Of a stretch of DNA of 64,000 nucleotides, positions 44,862-53,900 are shown in pieces. This stretch comes from Nocardia abscessus (GTDB taxonomy: Bacteria; Actinomycetota; Actinomycetes; Mycobacteriales; Mycobacteriaceae), in contig NZ_JADLQO010000012.1 in assembly GCF_015477775.1 (NCBI RefSeq), positions 202,279-266,278 of the forward strand, read 5' to 3'. Every line of letters starts with the position of its first letter. The first letter of the stretch is position 1. The notes beneath the pieces are model-generated. The model was not told the origin of the DNA. It searched no databases and saw only the letters and a list, made by a program, of their open reading frames with translations. Position numbers and translations under genes: made by a program.

Positions 44862-46118
44862 TCACACGTCGTCTCGGGACAGCGGACAGGACAGGCAGCG
44901 GGGCCCGCCTCGGCCGGAACCCAATTCGGAGCCGGGTATGCGCAGCACCTCGATGCCCGCGTCCTCCAGTCTGGCGTTGGTCATCTCGTTGCGCTCGTAG
45001 GCGACCACCACGCCCGGAGCGAGGGCGAGGGTGTTGTTGCCGTCGTCCCACTGCTCGCGTTCCGCGGTGACGCCGTCCAGCCCGGTGTCGATGACCCGGA
45101 GTTTGCCGATGCCCATCGCCTCCGCGGCCGCGGGCAGGAACGGCTCGGGCCCGCGCATGCTGACCCGGCCGCTGCCGAGCCGCCCGCCGTAGTCGGCCTC
45201 CTTGCGGATCGTGAAGGCGCACAGCGACTCCCGCACCGCGGGGTACATCACGACGGCATCCGCGTCGACCATGGTGCACACCGTGTCCAGGTGCATGGTG
45301 GCGCGGGTCTGCGCGATCGGCACCACGAGCACGGTGTGCGCGAGGTCGTCGTCGAACAGGCTGCGCGCCAGGGCTTCCGCACCCGCGGGCGAGGTGCGCT
45401 CCCCCACACCCACCGCGACCACGCCCTCCGACAGCAGCAGCACGTCACCACCTTCGATCGGGGCGGTATGCGATTCGTAAGCGCGGCGCACCCCGAGGAA
45501 ACGGGGATGAAATGCGTAGATGAGGTCGGTCAGCGAGGTCTCCCTGCCGCGCGCGGGCAACGCGAGGGAGGTGATCGCGACACGCGGCCCGACCCAGAAC
45601 GACGAGTCCCTGGTGAACAGCAGATTGGGCAGCGGATCGATGACGAAGTCGCCGCCGTGGTGCATGCGGCGGACGAGGGAGGCGGCGTCGGGACCGAACG
45701 GCAATTCGTCGAAGGTCATACCCGCCATGAGGATTTCGGCCAGTTCTACGGCGGGCACGCCGCGCAGGAAGGCGGCCAGTTCGTCGGCCAGCGCGTGGCC
45801 GAGCCTGCGCGCGTCGACCGCGGCGGAGATGCCCTGGATTCGCGCCGCGCCGCTGACCTCGAGCGTCTCGGCGAGCAGCTTCGACAGCAACAGCACCTCG
45901 GTGCCGCGGCTGCGCAGGACGTCGGCGAACGCGTCGTGCTCCTGCTGAGCGCGCTCCACCCACGGGATCCCGTCGAACAGCAGCTGATCGTTGTTACGCG
46001 GGGTCAGCCTGCGCAGTTCGTTGCCGGGCCGGTGCAACAGCACCGTGCGCAGCGTGCCGACTTCGGACGTCACGGCCAGACGCGCACCCTCCTGCGCGGA
46101 CACAGCATCAGCTCCCAT
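44862..46118 (-). CDS. arcA: arginine deiminase
   Basis: A 418-residue guanidino-modifying enzyme converting arginine to citrulline and ammonia. GDFVIDPLPNLLFTRDSSFW (residues about 160-179), the His region TRATMHLDTVCTMVD and the catalytic Cys motif GGPRCLSCPLSR near the C-terminus are present. ATG 46118 is preceded by TACGGT ending 6 nt upstream and has no ribosome site, so the mRNA is probably leaderless. No arcB, arcC or antiporter gene is adjacent, as in M. tuberculosis, where arcA (Rv1001) neighbours pmt. Confidence 0.93.
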   Translation of the reverse strand: MGADAVSAQEGARLAVTSEVGTLRTVLLHRPGNELRRLTPRNNDQLLFDGIPWVERAQQEHDAFADVLRSRGTEVLLLSKLLAETLEVSGAARIQGISAAVDARRLGHALADELAAFLRGVPAVELAEILMAGMTFDELPFGPDAASLVRRMHHGGDFVIDPLPNLLFTRDSSFWVGPRVAITSLALPARGRETSLTDLIYAFHPRFLGVRRAYESHTAPIEGGDVLLLSEGVVAVGVGERTSPAGAEALARSLFDDDLAHTVLVVPIAQTRATMHLDTVCTMVDADAVVMYPAVRESLCAFTIRKEADYGGRLGSGRVSMRGPEPFLPAAAEAMGIGKLRVIDTGLDGVTAEREQWDDGNNTLALAPGVVVAYERNEMTNARLEDAGIEVLRIPGSELGSGRGGPRCLSCPLSRDDV

Positions 46119-46124
46119 GATCAG

Positions 46125-46130
46125 ACCGTA
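46125..46130 (-). promoter_or_regulatory. -10 element for leaderless arcA
   Basis: TACGGT on the minus strand ends 6 nt before the arcA ATG. With no ribosome site, transcription probably starts at or next to the start codon. Confidence 0.5.
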
Positions 46131-46206
46131 GTGCGCCACGGCCCGGAGAGCACGCGATTCCCGGCTTCGGATGCCGATCACCGAATCCGGCCCCGGCACA
46201 CCCTAA

Positions 46207-46224
46207 CCTGAAGTATTGTTTAGG
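46207..46224 (+). promoter_or_regulatory. SoxR operator
   Basis: CCTGAA-GTATTG-TTTAGG is an 18-bp dyad matching the SoxR consensus CCTCAA-N6-TTGAGG in outline. It ends 18 bp before the soxR start, where it would serve autoregulation. Confidence 0.75.
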
Positions 46225-46242
46225 TGATAGGGAGGAGCGTGC

Positions 46243-46731
46243 ATGTCGACAGCAGCCGATTGGCGGGCGAAAGAGCTGACCCCCGGGCAGCTCTCCGAGC
46301 GTAGTGGAGTCGCGGTCTCCGCGTTGCACTTCTACGAACGCGAAGGGCTCATCACGAGCAGACGCACCAGCGGGAACCAGCGCAGATACGCCCGCGAGAC
46401 ACTGCGGCGCGTGGCTTTCATCCGCATCTCCCAGCGCGTCGGCATACCGCTGAGCGAGATCCGGGCCGCCCTCGATCAACTGCCCGAGGGCCGCACCCCC
46501 ACCCGGCGCGACTGGGAGAGCCTCTCGACCGTCTGGCGCGCCGATCTCGACGACCGGATCACCCAGCTGATCCGCCTGCGCGACAGCCTCACCGGCTGCA
46601 TCGGCTGCGGCTGCCTGTCGCTGGGCAGCTGCCGCCTGGTCAACGAGCACGACCGGCTCGGCGCCGAGGGCCCCGGCGCCCGCGTGCTGGATGTGCACCT
46701 CAACTGCCCGTCGAAGCCAGCAGCCTGCTGA
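46243..46731 (+). CDS. soxR: redox-sensing MerR-family regulator SoxR
   Basis: A 162-residue MerR protein. The DNA-binding domain has TPGQLSERSGVAVSALHFYE and SGNQRRYARETLRRVAFI (residues about 13-62), then a dimerisation helix and the [2Fe-2S] cluster motif CIGCGCLSLGSC (about residues 124-135). GGGAGGAG lies 5 nt before the ATG. Actinobacterial SoxR usually senses redox-active small molecules rather than superoxide. Its last 32 bp overlap the convergent SDR gene. Confidence 0.95.
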   Translation: MSTAADWRAKELTPGQLSERSGVAVSALHFYEREGLITSRRTSGNQRRYARETLRRVAFIRISQRVGIPLSEIRAALDQLPEGRTPTRRDWESLSTVWRADLDDRITQLIRLRDSLTGCIGCGCLSLGSCRLVNEHDRLGAEGPGARVLDVHLNCPSKPAAC

Positions 46732-47590
46732 AGCGCGCGCTGGTGCGGCGCATGAGGAACTCGTAGGGAAACGCGAACTTGCGCTTCCACCAGTAGCCGA
46801 AGCGGATGTCGAACGAACTGTAGACCAGGAACCGGTTGCGTTCGATCCCGCGCAGGATGGCCGAGGCCACCCGCTCCGGCGGCACCGCGTGCTCGGCGAA
46901 TGCCGCGGTGAGCCGCTTGATCTTCGGGTCCTCCTTGTTCACCCCGACCAGCTCGACGCTGCGCACCAGCGGCGTGTTCACCGCGCCCGGCGCCACCAGG
47001 TGCACCGTGATGCCGTGCTGCGCCAGATCGAAGCGCAGTACCTCCGACACCCCACGGATGCCGTATTTACCCGCGCTGTAGGCCGCGTGCCACGGCAGCG
47101 CGAGCAGGCCCGCCGCCGACGACACGTTCACCAGCGCACCGCCCTTGCCCGCGCGCACCATCGGCGGCACGAACGTCTCGATCACGTGGATCGGGCCCAT
47201 CAGGTTGACCTCGACCATGCGCCGCCAGTGCTTGTGCTCCAGATTCTCCACGGTGCCCCAGACCGAGGTGCCCGCGATGTTCATCACGATGTCCAGGCTG
47301 CCGAACTCGGCGTGCACCCGGTCGGCGAAGGCGCGCACTGCGTCGTAGTCGGTGATGTCCAGCGCCTCGGCCAGGGCGACGCGGCCGCCCGAGGCGCGGA
47401 TGTCGCTCACCGTGGCGTCCAAGCCCTCGGCATTGATGTCGGTGAGCACCAGTTCGGCGCCCTCCCCCGCGGCGGCCAGCGCGGTGGCCCGGCCGATACC
47501 GCTCGCCGCACCGGTGACCAGCACCCTCGCCTCGCGCACCGTTGTTCGACCCGCTCGCCCGCGACCTCTACCCAGCACTGCGCATCCCAT
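46700..47590 (-). CDS. short-chain dehydrogenase/reductase with C-terminal extension
   Basis: A 296-residue SDR: VLVTGAASGIGRATALAA (residues about 23-40), MNIAGTS in place of the usual NNAG, and catalytic NVSSAAGLLALPWHAAYSAGK. The C-terminal tail is basic and aromatic (RFGYWWKRKFAFPYEFLMRR), suggesting membrane contact, as in several mycobacterial SDRs. The Asp in VLTDIN suggests NAD. It follows the mannosyltransferase gene on the same strand. GTG 47539 is an alternative start. Confidence 0.87.
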   Translation of the reverse strand: MGCAVLGRGRGRAGRTTVREARVLVTGAASGIGRATALAAAGEGAELVLTDINAEGLDATVSDIRASGGRVALAEALDITDYDAVRAFADRVHAEFGSLDIVMNIAGTSVWGTVENLEHKHWRRMVEVNLMGPIHVIETFVPPMVRAGKGGALVNVSSAAGLLALPWHAAYSAGKYGIRGVSEVLRFDLAQHGITVHLVAPGAVNTPLVRSVELVGVNKEDPKIKRLTAAFAEHAVPPERVASAILRGIERNRFLVYSSFDIRFGYWWKRKFAFPYEFLMRRTSARFSRLLASTGS

Positions 47591-47653
47591 CTCGAATCGC
47601 CGAATCGGTTCTCCGCAGGGTAGTCCAGCTGACGGCCACCGACCGCGACGCCG

Positions 47654-48781
47654 CTAACGACCCAGCACCGCGAGCATGCCCGCGACGGCTCGCGGCCAGG
47701 TGAACTGCTCGGCGCGGCTGCGCGCGGCTCGGCGGCGGCCGGCCTGCGGCATGGCCAGCACATCGGTGACCGCCCGCGCGAAGGCGGAGGGATGGTCGGC
47801 GGCCACCGCGCCGCAATCGGCCGTCACGATGTCGGCCAGCGCCGAGGATCGGCTCGCCACCACCGGCGTGCCCGCCGCGAGCGCTTCCAGCGCCGCGAGG
47901 CCGAAGGTCTCGTGCGGGCCGGGCGCCAGCGAGACATCCGCGGTGGCAAGCAGTTTGGCGACCATCGCGCGCTCGGAGATGAACCCGGTGAAATGCACGG
48001 CGGGCACCCCGCCCGGCAGCGGGGCCAGCGCGCGAGCCCGCCGCTGCAGCGCGTCCCGGCGCGGACCGTCCCCCGCGACGACCAACCGCGCCTCGATGCC
48101 CGCCTCGCGCAGCGCGCCGACCGCCTCGATGCTGCGGTCGACCCGCTTCTCGACCGACAACCGGCCGCAGTGCACCAGCAGCGGATGACCTGGCACGCCG
48201 AGATCGGCGCGCAGCCTGCGATCGCGCCGATGCGGATTGAACAGGTCGAGGTCCACCCCGAGCGGGACCAACTCCACGTTCGCCGCGCCGATGCGCAGAA
48301 ACTCTTCGCGGGCGAACTCGGTGGTGCACACGACCATGTCGTAGTCGGTGGCGGTGCGCCGGTTGGCCACGTCGGCGCAGCGGCGCGCCACCGGACCGGG
48401 CAGCACCTGGCCGAGCAGCCGGTCGAGCCGCTCGTGCGAGATCATCACGCCGGTCACGTCGCGCCGCCGCGCCCAGCGACCGAAGCCGCGCAGCGTGAGC
48501 CGGTCGGACACCTCCAGCACGTCGGGCCGCAAACCGTTCAGTACGTCGGCCGCCCGGCGTGGGTCCGCGGCGCGGTAGCCCCCGGTCCCCGGAATGGCCA
48601 ACGCGGGCAGCGTGATCCGTGCGACCCCGGTGGGCAGGATCTCCTCCGAGCGGCGCGGACCCGGCACGATCAGCACCACGTCGTGTCCGGCGGACACATA
48701 CCCCTCACCCAGGTGGTGCAGCGCCGTGCGCAGCCCACCCGAACGCGGGCCGTAGAAGTTCGCCAGCTGAACTATGCGCAC
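47654..48781 (-). CDS. mgtA: GT4 alpha-mannosyltransferase, MgtA-like (Rv0557)
   Basis: A 375-residue glycosyltransferase opening VRIVQLANFYGPRSGGLRT, nearly the opening of M. tuberculosis Rv0557 (MgtA, once called PimB). That enzyme mannosylates glucuronosyl-diacylglycerol for lipomannan-like glycolipids. LEVSDRLTLRGFGRWARR, HCGRLSVEKRVDRSIEA and the nucleotide-sugar motif APGPHETFGLAALEALAAG (residues about 292-310) also agree. GTG 48781 fits this opening. It starts 93 bp after the GGDEF-EAL gene. Confidence 0.88.
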   Translation of the reverse strand: MRIVQLANFYGPRSGGLRTALHHLGEGYVSAGHDVVLIVPGPRRSEEILPTGVARITLPALAIPGTGGYRAADPRRAADVLNGLRPDVLEVSDRLTLRGFGRWARRRDVTGVMISHERLDRLLGQVLPGPVARRCADVANRRTATDYDMVVCTTEFAREEFLRIGAANVELVPLGVDLDLFNPHRRDRRLRADLGVPGHPLLVHCGRLSVEKRVDRSIEAVGALREAGIEARLVVAGDGPRRDALQRRARALAPLPGGVPAVHFTGFISERAMVAKLLATADVSLAPGPHETFGLAALEALAAGTPVVASRSSALADIVTADCGAVAADHPSAFARAVTDVLAMPQAGRRRAARSRAEQFTWPRAVAGMLAVLGR

Positions 48782-48874
48782 GTGGCCGATCGTGCAGCGG
48801 ATCGGGTTACCCGCGCCCAACGGTGCGTGAACGGCCGTGAAAGAACCGGATAACCGGCGGCTGCGGCCGTGATC

Positions 48875-50743
48875 TCAGTGCGCGGGCAGTCCGCGCCCGG
48901 CCCTGGGCAGATCGAGGTCGAGCGGAATCCGGCCTGCGGCGAGGTGCGCCTCGACCTGCTCGGCGGGCATCGGCTTCGCGATCAGGAAGCCCTGCGCGCG
49001 GTAGCAACCGAGGCCGACCAGCGTCCGCGCGGCGACCGCCGTCTCGACACCCTCACCGACCACGCCGAGCCCGAACGAGCCGGCCAGGCCGATGATGGAT
49101 TTCACGATGGCCAGGTCGTCGGTGCTGGCGCCGAGCCGCTGCACGAACCCGCGATCGATCTTCACCGCGTCCACCGGCAGCGCCTTCAGATGCGACAGCG
49201 AGCTGTAGCCGGTGCCGAAGTCGTCGATGGCGATCTGCACGCCCATCCGCTTGAGCCCGCGCAGCGTGACCTGCGTGCGGGCCAGATCCTGCACCACCAC
49301 GTGCTCGGTGATCTCCAGGCACACCGAGCTGCCGTCGATGCCGAACAGGCGCAGGATGTCCTCGATGCGCTCGACGAAATCCAAGCTGACCAGCTGCACC
49401 GGTGACACATTGATCCGCATCACCACGTTGCCCGCCAGCCCGCGGCGGCGCCATTCGGCGAACTGCGCACATGCCGAGCGGATGACCCAGCGTCCCAGCT
49501 CACCGGCCAGGTTGGTGGCCTCGGCGACGGTGACGAACGCGGCGGGCGGCAGCAGGCCCCTGGTCGGATGCAGCCAGCGGACCAGCGCCTCCAACGCGAC
49601 GATGCGGCCGGTGCGCAGATCCACCTCGGGCTGGAAGTGCAGCAGCAGCGAGCCGTCCGACACCGCGCCGCGCAGGTTGAGCTCCACGTCGTCCTGGAGT
49701 TCGAACTGAGCGCGCATGGTGTCGGTGAACACCGCGACGCCGTTGCCGCCGCCCGATTTCGCCGACAGCAGCGCGTGGTCGGCGCGGCGCAGCACATCGG
49801 CGACGGTGGTCTCCCCTGGGAAGCCGAGCGCCACGCCGACGCTCGCGCCCCGGCTGACGGACTCGCCGCCGACGGTGACCCGCCGGGCGATCAACTGCTG
49901 GATGCGGTTGGCCTCGTATTCGGCGGCCACCGCGTCCATCGGCTTGGCCGGAACGATGACGAATTCGTCGCCACCCAGGCGGGCGATCATGTCGTTCGGG
50001 TCCAGGTTCTCCCGCAACCGCGTCGACAACGTGCGGATGAAGTTGTCCCCGGCGGTGTGACCGAGGAAGTCGTTGAGGGCTTTCAAGCGGTCCAGGTCGA
50101 GGAAGAAGGCGGCCACCGGGCCGGGGCTGCCGGAGCGTAATCGCTCCTCCATGTGCTCGAGCAGCGCGCGTCGATTCGCCAGGCCGGTCAGGTCGTCGTG
50201 CAACGCGATATATCGGAGCCGCTCCTCCGCCACCACACGCGCCTGTAGTTGCGCGAACAGCGCCGCGATGGCGGTGAGCACGTTGAGTTCGCGGTTGCTC
50301 CACTCGCGGTCGCCCGACTTGACGAACCCGAGCACGCCGGTCGGCTCGCCCCGGGACAGCAGCGGCACCGCCGCGGAGGTCACCCCGGCGATGCCGGATC
50401 CGCGGCGGACGGTCTCCTGGTAGTCGGCGAATTCCGGGGTCGGGCGCGCGACCATCGGCTCGGTGGCGTTCTCCAGCGCCCGGAACACCGGGTCGGCGCC
50501 GTCGAAATAGATCACGCCGAGCGGGTCCGGATCGGGCACGTTCTGCCGGTGCGGCCACTCCGCGATGAGCACGGTCGCTCGGCGTTCGCGGTCGGTATGT
50601 CGCACGTAGCTGAAATCGACGTCGAAGTACTCGACCAGTTGAGCGAGCACGCGTTCGGTGGCGGCGACCATGGTCGTGGCGTCCACACCCATGAGCTCAG
50701 AGGCGACCTGGGTCACCAACGAGTCGAGTGTCCGCCGTGGCAC
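48875..50743 (-). CDS. GAF-GGDEF-EAL cyclic-di-GMP protein (Rv1354c type)
   Basis: A 622-residue signalling protein: GAF-like sensor (residues about 15-170), GGDEF domain with DDLTGLANRRALLEHM and the intact active-site loop ARLGGDEF (about 260-267), then EAL domain with ALEALVRW (intact EAL), INVSPVQL, AIDDFGTGYSSL and KIDRGFV. Both synthesis and hydrolysis of c-di-GMP are possible. GTG 50743 has GGAG 5 nt upstream; length matches M. tuberculosis Rv1354c (623). It lies 16 bp after the E1/nitroreductase gene. Confidence 0.93.
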   Translation of the reverse strand: MPRRTLDSLVTQVASELMGVDATTMVAATERVLAQLVEYFDVDFSYVRHTDRERRATVLIAEWPHRQNVPDPDPLGVIYFDGADPVFRALENATEPMVARPTPEFADYQETVRRGSGIAGVTSAAVPLLSRGEPTGVLGFVKSGDREWSNRELNVLTAIAALFAQLQARVVAEERLRYIALHDDLTGLANRRALLEHMEERLRSGSPGPVAAFFLDLDRLKALNDFLGHTAGDNFIRTLSTRLRENLDPNDMIARLGGDEFVIVPAKPMDAVAAEYEANRIQQLIARRVTVGGESVSRGASVGVALGFPGETTVADVLRRADHALLSAKSGGGNGVAVFTDTMRAQFELQDDVELNLRGAVSDGSLLLHFQPEVDLRTGRIVALEALVRWLHPTRGLLPPAAFVTVAEATNLAGELGRWVIRSACAQFAEWRRRGLAGNVVMRINVSPVQLVSLDFVERIEDILRLFGIDGSSVCLEITEHVVVQDLARTQVTLRGLKRMGVQIAIDDFGTGYSSLSHLKALPVDAVKIDRGFVQRLGASTDDLAIVKSIIGLAGSFGLGVVGEGVETAVAARTLVGLGCYRAQGFLIAKPMPAEQVEAHLAAGRIPLDLDLPRAGRGLPAH

Positions 50744-50759
50744 ATTGTCTCCGATCGCG

Positions 50760-52895
50760 CTAACTACTGGTGTCCACACCGAGCACCGGACGCCGCCTGC
50801 TGCGTACGGTGGCGGCGGAGGCGTAGCTCAGGCGAAGCACCAACGCCATGGTCTCATGCTCAGGCACTTCCAGCAGGTCCAGGAAACGGCCCTGAAGTGA
50901 CGCTAGTGTATCCGCGAAGTCGGGAGAAATCGCAGCAAGTTCCGCATGGCGTCGGGCGTAGAGGTATACCGGCGAAATCGGTTGCACGCACAATCCGAGG
51001 CGCTCGGCCCGCACCCAAACCCGCGCGACGGCCGCGCCCGCCTCCGCATACTCGGTCAATCGCGGGTCGGTCGCCTCGAAGGTGACCGCCAGAATGGCGG
51101 AGCTGGACCGTACCCGGTCGGCGGTGTATTTCCCCAGCGCCGAGCCGCCCGACCAGGAGCGCAACTGCGCCATGACGTCGGCGCGGGTGGTGATCTCGAA
51201 TGCCGCCCACTCGTCGTCGGTCAACTCCAAGCTGCGGGCATCGATCCCGGTGTACGGGTCGTCGTCCGGCCTGCGAACTTCGGCGAGCATTTCCTCGTAT
51301 AACCGGGGCGTGAGATAGCGAATGCGATCGGAATCCGCCAGCAAACACGCAGCTTCTTCAATACCGCGCCGATCCACCACCGCGCGCAGCCGCGCGCCTG
51401 CCGATTCCGCGACCGCTTCGAGCGCATCGAGCACCCCGTCGGCCAGCCCGGCTCCGGTGCCCACCCTGCGGTTGGTCTCGCGGCGCAGGACAGCCGGATA
51501 GTCGGCGGCCAGCTCGGCACTGCGGGCGTTCCCGAGCCGAAGGCGGGCGAGAAGGCGACCGGACCCCGGCGCGCCCTCGACGAACTCGTGCGGGCCGAGA
51601 ATCCCGTGCGCGGCCGCGGCGACCCGCGCGTTGTACACAGCCGCGCCGAGCGCGACGGCGCTGCCGCGATAGCCGATGTCCATCGCCGTGCTGTGTTCCG
51701 GCGCCAGCTCGATCGATATCTCGCTTTCCCCGGCTCCCAGCGACCACGGCTGCATGTTTCCCCCGGACGGAGCCCGCTGCGCGCAGGCCAGGATGCTCTC
51801 GATCGGTCCGCCCGCGGGCTCGGGCGGCGCCTGTGCCCAGATCGGCTCGTCGTTCGGCGGCGGGTCGGCCAACTCGTCGAGGTGCCGTTCCACGTCGACC
51901 CGGACGCGGCCGGAATCCAGCTTCGTCCCCAGTCCGATACGGCGGACGGCGGCGACCACGGCGGCGGCGCCGAGCGCGACGTCACCGGCCAGCTGCGGCC
52001 AGCTGGTCACCGTCTCGCCGACTTCGACCAGGCTCGCGCCCAGCCGCGGCGACAGCCCGGCGGCGCCGAGCAGCTTCACCACGAACGGCGCCTTCTCCCT
52101 GGAGGTGAGCCCGCGCAGATCCGCGGCGCGGATGTCGCCGAGTAATCCGTGAAACGCCGGGCGCTCGGGTTCGAGATCGAAACGCTCGACATCCAGCAAA
52201 CCGCGGTCACTGGTCTCCATGAGCAACGGAATACGATGCCGAGCCGCCGCCTCCCTGATCACGAGTTTCATATCGAGCGAATCACATTCCTCGACGACGA
52301 TCGCGAGACCGTCCAAGAACTCGTCCACCGAATTCTCGTCGACCCCCGCTTCGAAGACCTGCACCGGAAGATAAGGATCCAGCTCGGCAATACGGCGCGC
52401 GGTTACCACCGCTTTGTTCACGCCGATATCGAACAGCGTTCCCGGGACCCGGTTCAGATTGGACAACTCGATTTCATCGAGATCGGCCAAGCGCAATCCA
52501 CCGCAAACGCCCTCGAGCGCGAGCAGATGCGCGATCGCATGCCCCGCGCTCTGCCCGATGATCCCGATGGTGCGTTCGGCGAGACGATCCTGTTCGACCC
52601 TGGTCAGTTTGTTCCGATTGCGATCCAGCCGAATCGCCCGGAAAGTTCGCGGCCCCGGCAATCCGACCACCGCGGCCCGCCACGGGTAGTAGATCCAGCG
52701 ATCCGCTTCGGGCCCCTCCGGAATATCCGGCGCGGCGACAATTTCGCCGCGCTCGGCGCGCAACGACGCACGCAGGTCGAGGAATTCGATGTGCGGGTCC
52801 GCGCGCAGTGCGGCGAGTATCCGGGCGTCCTCCGGATCCGCCGGGTCGAGGATCAGCGGCCGGTGGTCGGCCACTCGGGGCCGGTCATCGTCCAT
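50760..52895 (-). CDS. E1-like (ThiF) / nitroreductase fusion, Rv1355c (MoeY) type
   Basis: A 711-residue two-domain protein. Residues about 100-330 are a ThiF/E1-like adenylation fold: GIIGQSAGHAIAHLLALEG, LADLDEIELSNLNRVPG and VVEECDSLDMKLVIREAA. Residues about 380-700 are a nitroreductase domain with the FMN motif CAQRAPSGGNMQPWSL. Rv1355c of M. tuberculosis, named MoeY, has the same fusion. A role in molybdopterin synthesis is unproven; such pairs also modify peptides elsewhere. It overlaps the upstream acyltransferase-like gene by 11 bp. Confidence 0.85.
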   Translation of the reverse strand: MDDDRPRVADHRPLILDPADPEDARILAALRADPHIEFLDLRASLRAERGEIVAAPDIPEGPEADRWIYYPWRAAVVGLPGPRTFRAIRLDRNRNKLTRVEQDRLAERTIGIIGQSAGHAIAHLLALEGVCGGLRLADLDEIELSNLNRVPGTLFDIGVNKAVVTARRIAELDPYLPVQVFEAGVDENSVDEFLDGLAIVVEECDSLDMKLVIREAAARHRIPLLMETSDRGLLDVERFDLEPERPAFHGLLGDIRAADLRGLTSREKAPFVVKLLGAAGLSPRLGASLVEVGETVTSWPQLAGDVALGAAAVVAAVRRIGLGTKLDSGRVRVDVERHLDELADPPPNDEPIWAQAPPEPAGGPIESILACAQRAPSGGNMQPWSLGAGESEISIELAPEHSTAMDIGYRGSAVALGAAVYNARVAAAAHGILGPHEFVEGAPGSGRLLARLRLGNARSAELAADYPAVLRRETNRRVGTGAGLADGVLDALEAVAESAGARLRAVVDRRGIEEAACLLADSDRIRYLTPRLYEEMLAEVRRPDDDPYTGIDARSLELTDDEWAAFEITTRADVMAQLRSWSGGSALGKYTADRVRSSSAILAVTFEATDPRLTEYAEAGAAVARVWVRAERLGLCVQPISPVYLYARRHAELAAISPDFADTLASLQGRFLDLLEVPEHETMALVLRLSYASAATVRSRRRPVLGVDTSS

Positions 52896-53652
52896 GTCCG
52901 CGCAGGCCCTCCGTCCCCCGGCTGATTCCGCACCGCGTGACGGGCGCGGCGGGCAAGCCGAGCGCGTCCTGTTCGGCCTGCGTGAGAGACCGCTGCGATT
53001 CCTCGGCGAATGCGGGGTAACTCCGAGTGTCCCACCACAGCGGGACGGTTCGGTAACGCTGGTCCGGATACGGCACCGCGGGAACGCGCTCGGCGGGCAC
53101 AGCGCCGCAGGCCTCGTGGCGGGACACGGTGAAGGAGGCCACCGTCGCGAAGCCGTAGCGTGCGCCGAGTAGCCGCGCGGCGTGCAGTACGGTGCGCGAG
53201 ATCGCGGCGCTGAGTTCGGCCCGGTTGGCCGCGTCCCGGGCGACCCACGCGCCCTTGGCCTCGATCACGCCGTGCGGTATCCGGTCGGCGATCATCCGGC
53301 GCAAGGCGTCCGCGCCCGGCCGACCGGACCATTCGACCAGCGCGTGCGCCTGCCGCGCATCGGTGTACGGCCCTTGCATCCGCACCCCCGCGAGCATGTC
53401 GCCGTCGGCGTCGAGCGCGGTGAAGAACAGCGACGTCGATCCACCGTCGGCGACCGCGTCGTATTCGAGTGCGTGTTCGACTCCGAAACGCCGGTAAACA
53501 TCCAGCGCCCCGTCCAGATACCGGTGCCAGAGCTCCGGCTGAACGCTCGGTTCGGAGACAAAGAACGCACATTCGGATTGCGCGTCGTAATACCGCAGCA
53601 CTCCCCGCCCACGGGAGTTCCTCGGCACGACTGCAATCAGATCCACAGTCAT
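52885..53652 (-). CDS. GNAT/autoinducer-synthase-like N-acyltransferase
   Basis: A 255-residue protein with a GNAT-like layout: ALDVYRRFGVEHALEYDA, the strand SLFFTALDADGDMLAGVRMQGPY (in part, residues about 72-94), EAKGAWVARDAANRAELS and ARLLGARYGFATVASFT. The pattern resembles N-acyl amino acid or acyl-homoserine-lactone synthase folds more than ordinary acetyltransferases. The ATG has AGGA 5 nt upstream; longer frames are not supported. It is in the position of Rv1356c and heads the run ending with mgtA and the SDR. Confidence 0.65.
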   Translation of the reverse strand: MTVDLIAVVPRNSRGRGVLRYYDAQSECAFFVSEPSVQPELWHRYLDGALDVYRRFGVEHALEYDAVADGGSTSLFFTALDADGDMLAGVRMQGPYTDARQAHALVEWSGRPGADALRRMIADRIPHGVIEAKGAWVARDAANRAELSAAISRTVLHAARLLGARYGFATVASFTVSRHEACGAVPAERVPAVPYPDQRYRTVPLWWDTRSYPAFAEESQRSLTQAEQDALGLPAAPVTRCGISRGTEGLRGHGR

Positions 53653-53832
53653 GTTGTTCCTACTCCATCGCCGCGCTGTCATGCGCGATAGTCCAGCCCG
53701 ATGCAGCCCCCCGCGGCCCTGCGCCGAGATGAAGTTGCCCAGGGCAGTATCCGTCATCGGACAGGAATTGACCAGCCGTCCGGCTAATTTCCCGAAAACT
53801 TGGCGGTACATGCGATATCTCCGCAGGTCAAA

Positions 53833-53863
53833 CCATGTGCAATCAATATCGGAAATAACATGG
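53833..53863. promoter_or_regulatory. CCATGT-N19-ACATGG inverted repeat
   Basis: CCATGT (53833-53838) and ACATGG (53858-53863) are complementary across an AT-rich 19-bp spacer, within the 248-bp region upstream of the acyltransferase-like gene. This suits a dimeric regulator, but no cognate is known. The rest of the region shows no gene. Confidence 0.4.
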
Positions 53864-53900
53864 AGACCAGTCGGTTCTGGGATAGCTACTGTCTAGCAAG

